64,000 bases of DNA from Allomyces macrogynus ATCC 38327. Its lineage: Eukaryota > Blastocladiomycota > Blastocladiomycetes > Blastocladiales > Blastocladiaceae. Every line of letters begins with the position of its first letter. Position 1 is the first letter of the stretch. The stretch lies in the NCBI GenBank assembly GCA_000151295.1, contig GG745346.1:384601-448600 (forward strand). The letters are read 5' to 3'. The notes under the pieces were generated by a model. It made no database searches, had not been told where the DNA came from, and saw only the letters and a program-made list of their open reading frames with translations. Below are positions 1 through 10,944 of this stretch, piece by piece. The position numbers and the translations under genes are program-made.

Positions 1-1639
1 GGTCCGTGCGCATGCGGTCGAGATCAACTTGTAAAAGCCGGTTGGGGCCCGTGATCTTGGCCGTAACGCGGTGCTGGTCGAGGTCGTCGGTGACCGTCAC
101 GGCCAGGTGCGCAGCGGCATCGAGGTCAAACGTGACGTGGATGTGCGGCGTTTCGGGCGTGAGGGCGGAGAGGTCGAGTCGCCCAAACAAGGGCGTCAAG
201 TTTTCGTAGACGAGGATGAAGTCAGGCGGCGGGGTGCTCGGGTCGAGGGGAACCAGTTCGGCCTTGCGCGCAGGAACGATCGTGCCGCGCGGGACGATCG
301 GAATGAGTGGGCCGTTGCCGACTTGCAGGCTTAGTGTGTGCGGGACGACGTCGAGTAAAGTCAAGTCGTGGATCGCGGTCGACGGGTCGCGCGACAGGAT
401 CGCGCCCATAATGGCCGCGCCGTGTACCGCCGCGTCCTGCGAGCCCAGCGTGATTCGCGCACGGCCGCCAAACATGTCGGCGAGGAGCTGCTGGACTTTG
501 GGCATGCGCGACGCGCCGCCGACGAGCAGAATTTCGTGCACGTTGCTCGGTTCCATATGTGCGTCGCGCAGCACCTGCTCGACGGGCTCGACGACGGCGC
601 GAAACAGGTCATCGCACATGTCCTCGAACCGAGCACGGGTGACTGTCGTGCAAACGTCGGTGCCGGGGCAACAGCTCCTCGATAACAACGGGCGCCAACT
701 CGGCCGACGACAGGGCGCACTTGGCGCGCTCGCACGCCCGACGCACGCGGGCCATGGCGCGCTGGTCACGCGACAAGTCCTTGTGGTACCGACGGCGAAG
801 TTCTTGCACGAGGTAGGTCGTGAGCCGGTGGTCGAAATCAATCCCGCCAATGTCCAAGCGCGCCGCTGTCGACTTGACTTCCACGACCGAGTCCTCGATT
901 GTCGTGAGCGAGACGTCCAGCGACCCGCCGCCGAAACCCACGACCAGCACGTTGCGCTCGCCTTCGCTGGTCGCGTCCTTGGTCGCGAGGCAGTGCGCCA
1001 TGGCGACAGCCGACGGCGCATTGAGCAGCCGCACAAAATCAAACCCGGCAATCGTCGCCGCGTCCATGGCCGCTTGCCGCTGCGCGGTGGTGAACGTTGA
1101 CGGGACCGTAAGAACGGCGTGCATGACCGCCGTGCCGAGATGCGTCTCGGCCGTGGCCTTGAGGTTGCGTAAGAGCATGGCTGTGAGTTCCTCGGGCGCG
1201 AACTGCTTGATGCCGTGCACGTTGTCGACCAGCTCGACGCACGGACTCCCGCGGTCATCGCTCGTGACCGTAAACGGCCAGTGGAGCATGTCCGACTGCA
1301 CGGCCTCGTCATCGAATCGGCGGCCCAAGAGCCGCGGCAGGTCTCGAATCGTGTTGGTCGGGTTCACGGCTGCTTGGAGAGTCGCGTCGGCGCCAAAAAG
1401 GCGGCGCGTGGGCGTGAACGCGATGCACGACGGCATGGTAGAGCGTCCTTGGATGTCGGTCATGAGGTTGACTTGGTCATGGTGCCAAATGGCGACGCGC
1501 GCAGATGACGTGCCGAGATCTGGCCAAGGGTCGACAGAAACCCATCCCGATTAGTGGCTGCAAAAGCTGGATTATTGGTCCAGGTGGAAAAATATTTACC
1601 GATGCCAATCGTAGGCAGCTTGAGTGCGGGCAGCTGCAT
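1..1639 (-). CDS. Divergent Hsp70-like protein, probably ATPase-deficient; 3' end outside window, one frameshift
   Basis: Exon 1 is 1600-1639 (start codon 1637-1639, N-terminus MQLPALKLPTIGI), the intron is 1520-1599 (GTAAAT...CAG), and exon 2 runs from 1519 past the window edge. The nucleotide-binding domain is collinear with Hsp70: DLGTSS near residue 14, then LGRRFDD, IGG.DFDHRL and ACERAK, followed by LVGGASRMPK and the start of the substrate-binding domain (LLDVVPHTLSLQVG). Three residues needed for ATP hydrolysis are replaced. The DAKRL lysine is Pro75, the NEPTAA glutamate is Ala181 and the DLGGG aspartate is Gly208 (VGFGGGSLD). The phosphate-1 Asp14 is kept. The frame breaks at a GGGG run (665-668 on +); one base fewer restores collinearity through LLPGTDV...TRARFEDM. 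That is either a homopolymer sequencing error or a disabling mutation. The gene is divergent from the Ctr gene. The Hsp70 family is certain; the loss of ATPase activity is inferred. Confidence 0.88.
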
Positions 1640-1970
1640 CGTGATAGTGTAAGACTTTGACGTTGAGGTTGGCAGTGAATCGTCGAGCTGCTGCAGTGGG
1701 CCAGGTCCAAGTCAGAGGGCGTAGCCAAGAACAGGTGGAGAAACTACTGCTGCTAATCGTTGGCCTGGCGGGCAATTCGTTGAGATTCGTTGTGGAGAAA
1801 TATTCGTGGGCAGCGAAGGTCGACACGATGACGCGCTGACAGCCTAAGTCCAATGTCCAAGTCACGCACACGTGCTGCGGCAAGAGCCTGAGGCCTACAT
1901 TTTCTCTCGTCAGCTCGCTGCCGCTGTCAGAGCTGATGCCGTCGCCCCTCAACAGTACTGCTGCTACAAG

Positions 1971-3304
1971 ATGGCGCCAAGGAGAATCGACCCCATTTCC
2001 CAAGCTCTGACGTACCGCGCTGCTGTGGTCGCCGCCGATTATCGGCCCTCCAGCTCCTCTCGTCCAAGCCGGCCATGGCTCTCGATTACATCTTTGGCCG
2101 CTCTTCTCGTCCTCTTGGTCCTGATCCCCACTTCGCAAGCTCGACCAAGTTCTTCTCCACCCGGATCCACAGCTGTTGCGCCAACACGCGACGCCTTGGC
2201 CGCGTTTTGCTCGGTTTCCACGTCGGTGCCGCTCGGCGCGTGTTCGCTGCTCTCGCAGTGCGGCAACACCGCGACCAAGCCGTACTGCTCGACGCTGAGT
2301 CTGCTCGACGCTTTGTGCAATTACGACAACCCGACGACCGACGTGTGCACGCAGTACCAGGAGTATTGCACGGCCAAGCCGAGCAAGTGCCGCGCCGATG
2401 GGAATACGGTGTGGCCAGCATGGACGAATTCGACGGTCTACCAGAACCAGATTTACCGCATGTGCAAGGTGCACAGCATGGTTTGTATTTTGACCCTGTG
2501 GTGATCACTCGTTGGTGGATGCTGACCGTTCGAATCGGCTCGCGCGAACAGGAGGGATGCGACAAGTGCACGAACCCGGCTTCGTCGCTGTCGGTCCCCG
2601 TCATGCAACTTGCCAACTGCGACAGTTTCGCCGTCTACGTCGCCATGTGCAAGTCCATGCCGGACATGACCATGTGCAACGCGCCGTGGAAAAGGATGTG
2701 CCAGGCGAACCCGACCGCGACCAAGGCCAATTTCCCGCAAAGCTGTCCCGCGGCTGCGTTTGAAGGGTCGATCACGGCTACGCCCACTCCATCCGCGCCG
2801 GTCGCGGCGGCGATCACCACCAACAGCGACGACGCGAGTGGTCTCCCACCGATGCGCATGTACTTTCACCACGACACGACCGACATTCTCTTGTTCCGCA
2901 CTTGGGTGCCGCGCACGACCGGCGCGTATGTCGGCAGCTGTGTTGGCGTGTTTTTCCTCTCGCTCGCGTCGTCGGCGTTCCACTTGGTCGCGCATCGTCG
3001 AGTCCTGCCGCGCATGGCGGCGCAGATCGCGGCCACGGCTGGTACGCGCCGTGAACTGCTGATTGCCGGACGCGCTGCAGTGGTCACGGCACAGATCGCG
3101 CTGTCGTACGCGGCCATGCTCGTGGTCATGAGCTATAACGTGGTTTGGTGCGCGATGCTTCTGCTCGGCGCATTCTCCGCGCACGTTGCGCTGAACCGTG
3201 GGGATGACCAGAACGCAAGGCGCGCGGAGTGGGGGCCCGTGGCGACGCAGGAGCGCGACAAGTCGGCCGTGGATTCGCGGATTGGCCTTGCGGACGAGCA
3301 GTAA
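1971..3304 (+). CDS. Ctr-family copper transporter with Cys-rich extracellular domain
   Basis: Exons are 1971-2480 and 2552-3304 (donor GTTTGT, acceptor AACAG), giving 420 residues. A hydrophobic segment at about residues 38-57 (SLAALLVLLVLIPTSQA) looks like a signal peptide or signal anchor. Residues 60-245 hold many cysteines in short spacings (CSLLSQCG, YCSTLSLLDALC, MCKVHSMEGCDKC, MCNAPWKRMC). The Ctr domain starts near residue 271 with MRMYFHHDTTDILLF.TW. Transmembrane segment 1 follows, then a second carrying the Met-x3-Met copper motif (YAAMLVVMSYN), then a third with a small-residue packing motif (LLLGAFSAH). Family knowledge: Ctr trimers import Cu(I) across the plasma or vacuolar membrane. 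The Cys-rich region is longer than the usual Met-rich Ctr N-terminus and may bind or reduce copper, which is inference. An upstream in-frame start at 1872 is possible, but 1971 places the hydrophobic segment closer to the N-terminus. Confidence 0.85.
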
Positions 3305-3598
3305 AATTACATGTCCATAGAATTTTTGTTACATTTTCGCGTTATTTTATCAGAATCGGGCTTGACCGGAAACGGGCATGCTTGACATGGTTTACGGGTG
3401 GGGTCACATGTGCACTGATCAGAGGAGCGCGTTCCTTCTTGTCCCTGCCCCAACGCCATTCCGACTTGCACATTTACCTCGTCGTCGTCGTCGTCGTCTT
3501 GTTGCTGCTGCCGTCGACGCCGTTGCTGCCACCGCCGCTGCCGCTGCTTCCAACGCTGCTCAACTGCCCGCACCGCGTGTGATCCACCAGTAACCACC

Positions 3599-5141
3599 AT
3601 GTTCCGCACCGCTGTCGCCCGCTTGGCCCGCCGCGCCGCGCCCGCCGCGGTCCCGAAGCGTCACCTGTCCGTGCACGAGTACGTGTCGGCGCAGCTGCTG
3701 CAAGAGTACGGCGTCAAGGTCCCGCGCGGTGCCGTGGCCACGTCGGTCGCCGAGGCCGACCGCGTTGCGCGCGAGCTCGGCACCGACGACCTCGTCATCA
3801 AGGCGCAAGTCCTCGCCGGTGGGCGCGGCAAGGGCCACTTTGACTCGGGCCTGCAGGGCGGTGTCAAGGTCTGCTTTGAGCCCGCCGAGGTCGCCAAGTA
3901 CGCCGAGGGCATGCTTGGCCACACGCTCGTCACCAAGCAGACGGGCGCCGCCGGGAAGCCCTGCAACAAGGTCTACATTGTGGAGCGCCTCTACCCGCGC
4001 CGCGAGTACTACTTCTCGATCTTGATGGACCGCAAGTACCAGGTGCGTTTTGTCGTCGTGTTGATCGTGCGCTCCGATCGGGGGGTCGCGTTGGTCGTGG
4101 TGCCGTTGCGTCGCGAACGGACCAGCGTCGTTTGCTTCGGCTCGGTTTGGTTGTGGTGGCGCTGCTGCAGCGACCTGCATAGCTGATCCTCGTTTTCAAT
4201 ATCATCATCTTCACGTAGGGCCCCGTCATGGTCGGCTCGAACCAGGGTGGTGTCGACATTGAGGGTGTTGCTGCCGAGAACCCCGACGCGATCATCACGA
4301 TGCCCGTCGATATCAAGGCCGGTCTCTCGCACGAGCAGGCGCTCGAGATGGCGACCAAGATGGGTTTCCCGACCAAGGCGCGCGAGGAGGCCGCGCAGAC
4401 GTTCCTCAAGCTCTACAACGTCTTTATCGAGAAGGACGCGACCATGGTCGAGATCAACCCGCTCTCGGAAGTCTCGACGGGCGAGATTGTGTGCATGGAC
4501 GCCAAGATCGGCTTTGACGACAATGCCGACTTCCGCCAGGCCGATGTCTTTGGTAAGCGCGACACGACGCAGGAGGACCAGCGCGAGGTCAAGGCCGCCG
4601 AGGCCAAGCTCAACTACATTGGCCTCGACGGCAACATTGGCTGCCTCGTCAACGGCGCTGGTCTCGCCATGGCCACCATGGACATTATCAAGCTCAACGG
4701 CGGCGACCCGGCCAACTTCCTCGACGTTGGTGGCTCGGCCACGACCGAGCAGGTCACCGACGCGTTCAAGATCATCTCGTCGGACCCGCGCGTCTCGGCG
4801 ATTCTCGTCAATATTTTCGGCGGTATCATGCGCTGCGACGTGATCGCGCAAGGTGTCATCGAGGCGTGCCAGACGCTCGACCTCAAGATCCCGCTCATTG
4901 TCCGCCTGCAGGGCACCAACGTGGACCGCGCCAAGGAGCTGATCCAGAACTCGGGGCTCAAGATTGTGTCTGAGGACAACCTTGACGAGGCCGCCAAGAA
5001 GGCCGTTGCGCTGTCTCAGATCACGCAGTACGTTTCTTGCCGCTCACTCGTTCACCACCATGCCGTGTTTATTCCTCACTCGCGTCGATTACCCAAACTA
5101 GGATCGCGCGCGAGGCCGAGGTCGAGGTGTCGTTCCACTAA
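3599..5141 (+). CDS. LSC2: Succinyl-CoA ligase beta subunit, mitochondrial (ADP-forming type)
   Basis: Exons are 3599-4042, 4219-5027 and 5102-5141 (donors GTGCGT and GTACGT, acceptors GTAG and CTAG), giving 430 residues, the usual length. The first ~20 residues are Arg/Ala-rich ([18 protein letters not shown]) and fit a mitochondrial presequence. The mature protein opens with the conserved [20 protein letters not shown]. The ATP-grasp domain includes [11 protein letters not shown], the [19 protein letters not shown] region and VEINPLSE. The C-terminal CoA-ligase half has [35 protein letters not shown] and [14 protein letters not shown]. In the TCA cycle it pairs with the alpha subunit to convert succinyl-CoA to succinate with ADP phosphorylation. 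The tiny last exon encodes [12 protein letters not shown], matching the family's C-terminus. Confidence 0.96.
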
Positions 5142-5779
5142 GCCGTCCACACCCCGTCGTCGTCGTCGTTCTTGCTTTAGCTTCTGCAGTACCTTTGGTG
5201 TTTTCGTAAATCCAGGCCCTTTCTTTTCCACTACCTTTCCTCGCGGTTTCCTTTCCATGAACTCCTCCGACCAGCGTCTGAACCAAACCAGCGTCAATCC
5301 CCCCATTGCGCGACAATTTTATGGCGCAACTTCCGTCCCTGCTTCCCCCCCCCCCCCCCCCTCCCTCGTTTTTGCGCCGACCCTTCCTCGCCCGGCACAC
5401 CGCACTCTGCCTTCCCTCCACGGCATTCCCCTCCCTAGTCCCAGGCTCAATTGTCCCGACCTTCTCTCCCTCCACCTCCATCGTCTCCGTGATTTCGCCC
5501 GAGAAAAACTTCATAATGAGAAAGCAAAGTTGAACCCACTTCCTGGGCGTCGTCGGTTTCGTCGGTTTGTGGCCGTTTGTCGCTGAGCGAGGTGGGTGCC
5601 AACGCAGATGCGAGAACAACACGTCCCGGCAACGCCCCATGTGCGTCCTCGTGACCTCGTCCACATCGTCGGCTCCCCCTTTCGCTTCCAATCTGTCGTG
5701 GTCCATCGTGGACGACGACGCGGCACGCCAGCACCACCACCAGCAACTACCAGCAATCGCAGCAAATCCACGACCGGCC
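5142..5779. other. Intergenic region between LSC2 and ROK1 with a 17-nt poly-C tract
   Basis: About 640 bases lie between two same-strand genes. I see no supported coding exon. A run of 17 cytosines (5345-5361) and pyrimidine-rich sequence dominate the middle. The 3' end presumably holds the ROK1 promoter and 5' UTR. Confidence 0.6.
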
Positions 5780-7847
5780 ATGGATATTTTCCGCTCGCTG
5801 ACCGGCGGCGCCCGGTTCGACAAGAAGCGGTTCCAGAGCGATGTGCAAGTCTTCGAGGTAAACTCTTGCAAGCACGCGCAACACGATCAACCCAGCGATG
5901 CATACCAACTGATCCCCGCGCGCGGTGATCAATCGATCCGTCTAGACCAAGGGCGATGCCGCATCGACCAACGTTGGCACGGTCGCGACGGCGCTGAAAG
6001 CGCTCGACTTTTTCGGCACCTCCTCCTCCACCTCTGGCCCTGCCTCTTCCACTCCCACCGCGCCCTCTGCCGCGGCCGCTACGACCAACGACCTCGACTC
6101 GGACCCGGCCGTGACCCCCTTCTCGTCCGACTCTGCCGTGCAAGACTTCCGGCGCACGCACCGGATCAAAGTTGACGGCGTCGACGTACCCGCGCCGACC
6201 CAGTCCTTCCGCGACCTGCGCGACACCTACGCAATCCGTGACCACGTCGCGCGCAACGTGCGTTCTGCGGGGTACACGTCCCCGACCCCGATTCAAATGC
6301 AGGCGATGCCGCTGATTTTGCGCGGGCGCGACGTGCTCGCGTGTGCGCCGACCGGGTCGGGCAAGACGCTCGCGTACGTCCTGCCGATCGTGCACCAGTT
6401 GGCGGAACCGAGCAAGGAGGGCGTGCGCGCCTTGATTGTCGCGCCGACGCGGGAACTCGTGTTGCAGATCGAGCGCGAGGTGGGCAAGTTGGTGGGCAAG
6501 AAGTGGCGCGTGCATGTGCTGACGAAGGCAACGCCGATTGATCGGATGCCCAAGTGCGATATCCTGATTTCCACGCCGATGCGGCTGGTCCAGGCGATTC
6601 AGGCGGGCGCCGTGCAGCTGAACCGCGTCAAGCATTTGGTGCTGGACGAAGCGGATAAGTTGCTCGAGCTTGGGTTCGTGGAACAGGTGGACGAAATTTT
6701 GGCGGCGTGCCCGACGACGCAGCGGCAGACGAGTCTGTTTTCCGCGACGTTGGCGTCCGCCGTCGAGCAGTTGGCGAAAACGGTCATGCGCGACGATGTC
6801 GTGCGCGTGATTATTGGGTTGAAGTACGTGCTGATTCGCCTCGATCGACGACACTCGATGCCGACTGACCCGCCGCGTTCTTCACGATGACCAGAAACAC
6901 GGCCACCTCGACCATCACGCAATCGCTCGTCTTCACGGGCGACGAGTCCGGCAAGCTCATGACGATCCGGCAGCACCTCAAGACGGGCGAACTGCACCCG
7001 CCCGTCCTCATCTTTGTGCAATCGATCGATCGCGCCAAGGAACTTTTCCGCGAACTCGTCTACGACGGCATGAACGTGGACGTAATCCATGCCGACCGCA
7101 CCAAGCAGCAGCGCGACAAGATCATTGACCAGTTCCGGCTCGGCCACCTGTGGATCTTGATCGCGACCGACGTGCTCGCGCGCGGTATCGATATGGTCGT
7201 GCAAACCGTCATCAATTACGATTTCCCGACCTCGGTCGAGGCGTACATTCACCGGATTGGACGCACGGGTCGTGCGGGACGCGCCGGCCGCGCGATCACG
7301 TATTTTACGCGGGACGATGCGCCTCATTTGCGCAGGTACGTTTTCCCTCGTGCTTTCTCGCCTTTCCGAACCTCGGCGAACCGCGTCCTCACCCAAATCG
7401 TCGTGCCCGTCGCTGTCTAGTATCGTCAACGTCATGAAAGAATCCGGGTGCGACGTGCCCGAGTGGATGCTGTCGCTGAAAAAGGCGTCGCAGAACGACC
7501 GCAAGAAGCTGAAAAAGTCGGCGCCCAAGCGCGCAACCATCTCGACCATGTCCAAGTACGACGTAAACAAGGTCAAGCGCAAGCGCGACATGATCGACGC
7601 GTCGAAGCGCCGCAAACTCAAGGCCGAGGGCAAGCTGCCGCCGGCGCCGGCAGAAGAGGACGGGGAACGGCCGGCCAAGAAGAGTAAGAAAGGCGGCGAC
7701 GAGGCGGCCGACGGCGCAGGAGCAGGGACGAAGAAGGGCAAGGGCAAGGGCGCGGCGCCGATGGCCAAGAAGGCGAAGAAGGCCAAGAAGGGCGGCGAGG
7801 GTCGAGCGCATGAGAGGAGGGAAGGGAGGTGTTGGACGTGGGGGTAA
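5780..7847 (+). CDS. ROK1: DEAD-box ATP-dependent RNA helicase Rok1 (DDX52)
   Basis: Exons are 5780-5857, 5946-6823, 6895-7335 and 7421-7847 (donors GTAAAC, GTACGT, GTACGT), giving 607 residues. The start [11 protein letters not shown] matches the signature N-terminus of Rok1. Helicase motifs in order are the Q motif region [14 protein letters not shown], motif I APTGSGKT, Ia PTRELV, Ib [35 protein letters not shown] and [13 protein letters not shown]. The C-terminal [19 protein letters not shown] block is diagnostic of Rok1 among DEAD-box proteins. A Lys-rich tail (KKAKKAKK) fits nucleolar localisation. Family role: an essential helicase of the small-subunit processome, acting in 18S rRNA maturation with snR30 and Rrp5. 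Confidence 0.96.
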
Positions 7848-7933
7848 AATGGGGCGTGTTTTGGGGGATTCTTCAGGATGTGCTGGAATTAGCGCACTTG
7901 AGCGATGTCCCGGTGACATTTCACCGACTGGTA

Positions 7934-7979
7934 CATCATCATCATCATCATCATCGTCGTCGTCGTCGTCGTCGTCGTC
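7934..7979 (+). repeat. CAT/CGT trinucleotide microsatellite
   Basis: Seven CAT units pass directly into about eight CGT units just downstream of ROK1, probably in its 3' UTR. No coding role is supported. Confidence 0.9.
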
Positions 7980-8284
7980 CCATGAGCAAGTTCAACAGTC
8001 TCCATCAACTTCCATGCGCAGAGCGCGACATGGACCATGTTGCCACTTGAATGCAGCCGTGCTGTTCAACTTGAACCTGTGAACAAGCCGATGCGCGAGG
8101 AGCGCGATCCGCTCCACACACAATTGCTGTTCCATCACCAGCGGTGCAAGCAATCCGCATCGCCATGAAGGCTTGATGGAGGAGCGCCCTCGTCATCGAG
8201 CGCTCGCAAGCGCTTCATACTGCGTGTCTTTCTTCTGCTAGCTGGATTGCGCTGCAACCATAGCAAGCGGAGGAAACGCTTATC

Positions 8285-9220
8285 GTCACCTGCTCACTTT
8301 GCTCCGGCCATCTGGATGGTGGTGCTGGAATAATCGAATTGTGATTGGCGTGCGGCAAAGTGTTTGACGACTCTGTCCAAGAAAAGTTATCTTTCCACTT
8401 GGAAACGGGCCGTCTGATTGTTTGCCACTTTTGTATTGTGGAAGTCGACTTCGACTGCACTCCTGCTGCACTCAGCAACGTGTGAACTTGTTCCACACAC
8501 GAACCTTATCAACTGTGCTCGCCTAGTTGCTGGAGCGATGAGCGTCAAGTGGTCTCTGGTCCCCATCCTGATTTCCCAGCTCCGCACATACACTCATGAC
8601 AGCGACGTTGCACAAGCTCTTCCCCCGCTTCTGCAGTCGCTGCAGTGCTTCTGCCTGACGTTCGGTGCCACGCGCTCCCGCACACGGTCGCTCTCCATCA
8701 TCACATTTGGGCGCTCGCCCATCGATCTTACTCTTGCTGTGTCCAACATGCCACCGTTACTTCGCTTACTCATGCAATGTGTGCAAGAGGGCCTCGACAA
8801 TAGCATGCTCGCCAAAGTCATGACTTCCCTGCCTGCAGCGCTTGAAGTGCTCCATGCCGACGTCAATGACGATGTGGCTGTTGGCGAAGAATATGTGCAC
8901 GCCCTTGTCGACCACATCCCACATCTCCTGCGCTTGGAGTTCCTTCACATCGTGTGGCCGGTATCTCTCTGGCCCGCTCTCCATGCCGCACTTGTCAAGA
9001 AAGTGACAAGCCGCTTTGCTGTGCCGCTCGACTATTTGCATTTGACCATGGTGCACCCGCTCACATCCATCTTTACCCCTCTCCCGTCTTCCCTTTGCGT
9101 GCCCGAGTGACTGGAGATCGAGCAAGTGGACCTGGATTTGCACAACACGCACTTCTATGATCTGGAGGGCGATGACAATAAGTTGGCCAACGTTGTCAAT
9201 TTCATTCTCTGCACCTTAAG
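8285..9220 (+). pseudogene. Truncated F-box-like/LRR family copy (pseudogene A)
   Basis: The sequence is homologous to the intact gene at 10945-13029. Homology begins around 8285 (the FAPAI part of the F-box-like region) and stops abruptly at about 9220, where the intact gene continues for another ~740 nt. The frame from 8418 to 9110 aligns with the intact protein (ELVPHTNL, SVKWSLVPI, TFGRSPIDLTL, EFLHIVWPVSLWPALHAAL, VPLDYLHLTMVHPLT). It ends at a TGA where the intact gene has CGA (VPE-R), and homology continues past that stop (LEIEQVDLDLHNTHFYDLEGD). Bases 8941-9220 are nearly identical to 12011-12290, whereas upstream sequence is clearly more diverged. The F-box start is lost. The copy has a premature stop and a truncated 3' end. 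Confidence 0.85.
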
Positions 9221-10944
9221 CACTGTGGGATCTGCGCATCCTTCAGTAGTTGGCGCACCCAAGATGTAATCGTGTCAGCAACCACGAAACGCTTGGTGGT
9301 GCCCGCCCCCCACAAAGAGGGCGTCGCTGGTGTCCCTGTCAGGTATGTAGGGGGGGGGGGGGGTAGTGCCCGAGGTAAGCGGTCCAAAGCGGTCCAGTGC
9401 GCCCCCATATCCAACCTGGGCCTTTTCGGTTGGCTTAAATAACTCGTGAAGCCATGTTGATTCAGTGAACTCTGCTCAAAGGGACTCTTTCTGCTTCTTC
9501 GTCGCACCGAGCACAGATCGTGGGGGTATTTACTGTATTTTCAACAACGGACTCGATTGAACTGAGCTGTTAAAGATGGGGCGTGGTTTCTTTCTCTGAC
9601 GTGGGTGGCCAGGACTGACACATCATGAAACGGAGAAGCGGCGCGCCAAGTGTGGCGGGAATACTTGAATAAATACTATTGAAAATGAGCGAGGGGGTGA
9701 CGCATGTAAAAAACGGAGAATGACATTGTGGAGTAAAATTCATTTTGTAGCCTCATCCACAAACCATGGCGGTGCTAGAGTCTTCAGGTGCAAGCTTCGA
9801 AAAGTCTTGCTCTCACTCCTCGTTTCATTTTGAGTTCGTTATAATGCGCCAGAGCATTCGGAAAGAACTGCCACAGAGTGAAAGAAAATGGTTCCAACCG
9901 AAGATTTAGAAGGCAGCGGTCACAGAATACGAACTAAGATGCAAGTGCTTGCAGCTGAGAAGCACAATCTTGACACATTGGGTGTTTCTGGCGACGACGC
10001 CAACAAACTTCCTTCCGCCCAAGACGACCGTGCCTTGCATGGTTTGACAAGCTCGCCCTCATCTCTCATTCTTCCCTTGTCCAGTCGCGCATCGCTAGAG
10101 AGACTCCTCATTGCTGTGATCATGTCGTCCGCCCCAACCCAAAGTGCCTTGCCCGTGCGACCTCGACGGTCAAACCGGGTGGTGAAGGTGCAGAGATGCA
10201 CAGCGATGCTGGGACTTGAACCAGGAGCACACACTGACGCCCCCGTCATGGCAAAGAAGACGTGCTGCCACGACAGCACCAACGCATTCAAGAAGAAGGT
10301 CAGTCGGAAGCTGCCGATTAATTTTGCAAAGCGACGCACTCGCCATGAGCAAAGTGGCGGCAGCGGACGCAAGTGAAGTCAGAAATGGGCCGATAGTAGT
10401 TGACTGACGATGCTGCTTGTCGGGCAAGTCATTCTGGAAAAATTCCGACCGCGAATGGGAGGCAGGGGGGGGGGGGGGGGATTGTTGTCGTCAATCAGGA
10501 ATGTAAGCGATATTGTTAAGCCAGAACGCATTCAGCCCTGCAGCCGCTGTGGGTTGCCCAATCGGTTATTGCGATCTGTCAACTCCGCTGGCCGAAACAT
10601 CAGTCACACCCGGGCATGTATTGAGCTCTATCCATTGCAGGAAGATCCAGGGAAATCGGTCGCATCGGTCGCTTGCCGCAATCTCGCGCGGTGGGATTGT
10701 TGTGGATTAGTTGCATTCAGACATTCGTTGCTGCCGCTTGCAGCAAGCTACCATCAAGGCATACCGGTACGCCGTCCTCGAAAACCCTCAATTAATTTAG
10801 AGCTATAATCAATTCCGGAAACCGCGAAGGAATCGGTTCGGTAGGTCGGCCACAATGGTTGCGGGTGGGATTGCAGCTTGGCGGCTGACAGTAACACCGG
10901 CGCCCTGTTGCTCCGTTCATTGACGTGGTAGTCACGTTACAAAG
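9221..10944. other. Gene-poor spacer with two poly-G tracts
   Basis: This stretch of 1.7 kb lies between pseudogene A and the intact family gene. It contains a 14-G run (9350-9363) and a 16-G run (10465-10480). A 162-codon frame (9888-10376) is overlapped by a similar-sized antisense frame and resembles nothing I recognise, so I do not call it. No transposase or RNA gene was found. Confidence 0.5.

Noticed and set aside
5511..6854. Minus-strand frame of 447 codons over ROK1
   Set aside because: Antisense of well-conserved helicase motifs; low-complexity Arg/Gly content and no recognised domain.
10205..10225. tRNA-like B box (GGTTCAAGTCC) on the minus strand
   Set aside because: The flanking bases do not form a proper five-pair T stem, and no acceptor stem or A box at the right distance was found.
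9888..10376. 162-codon frame in the spacer between family copies
   Set aside because: A similar antisense frame covers the same DNA, the composition is unremarkable and no motif is recognisable.
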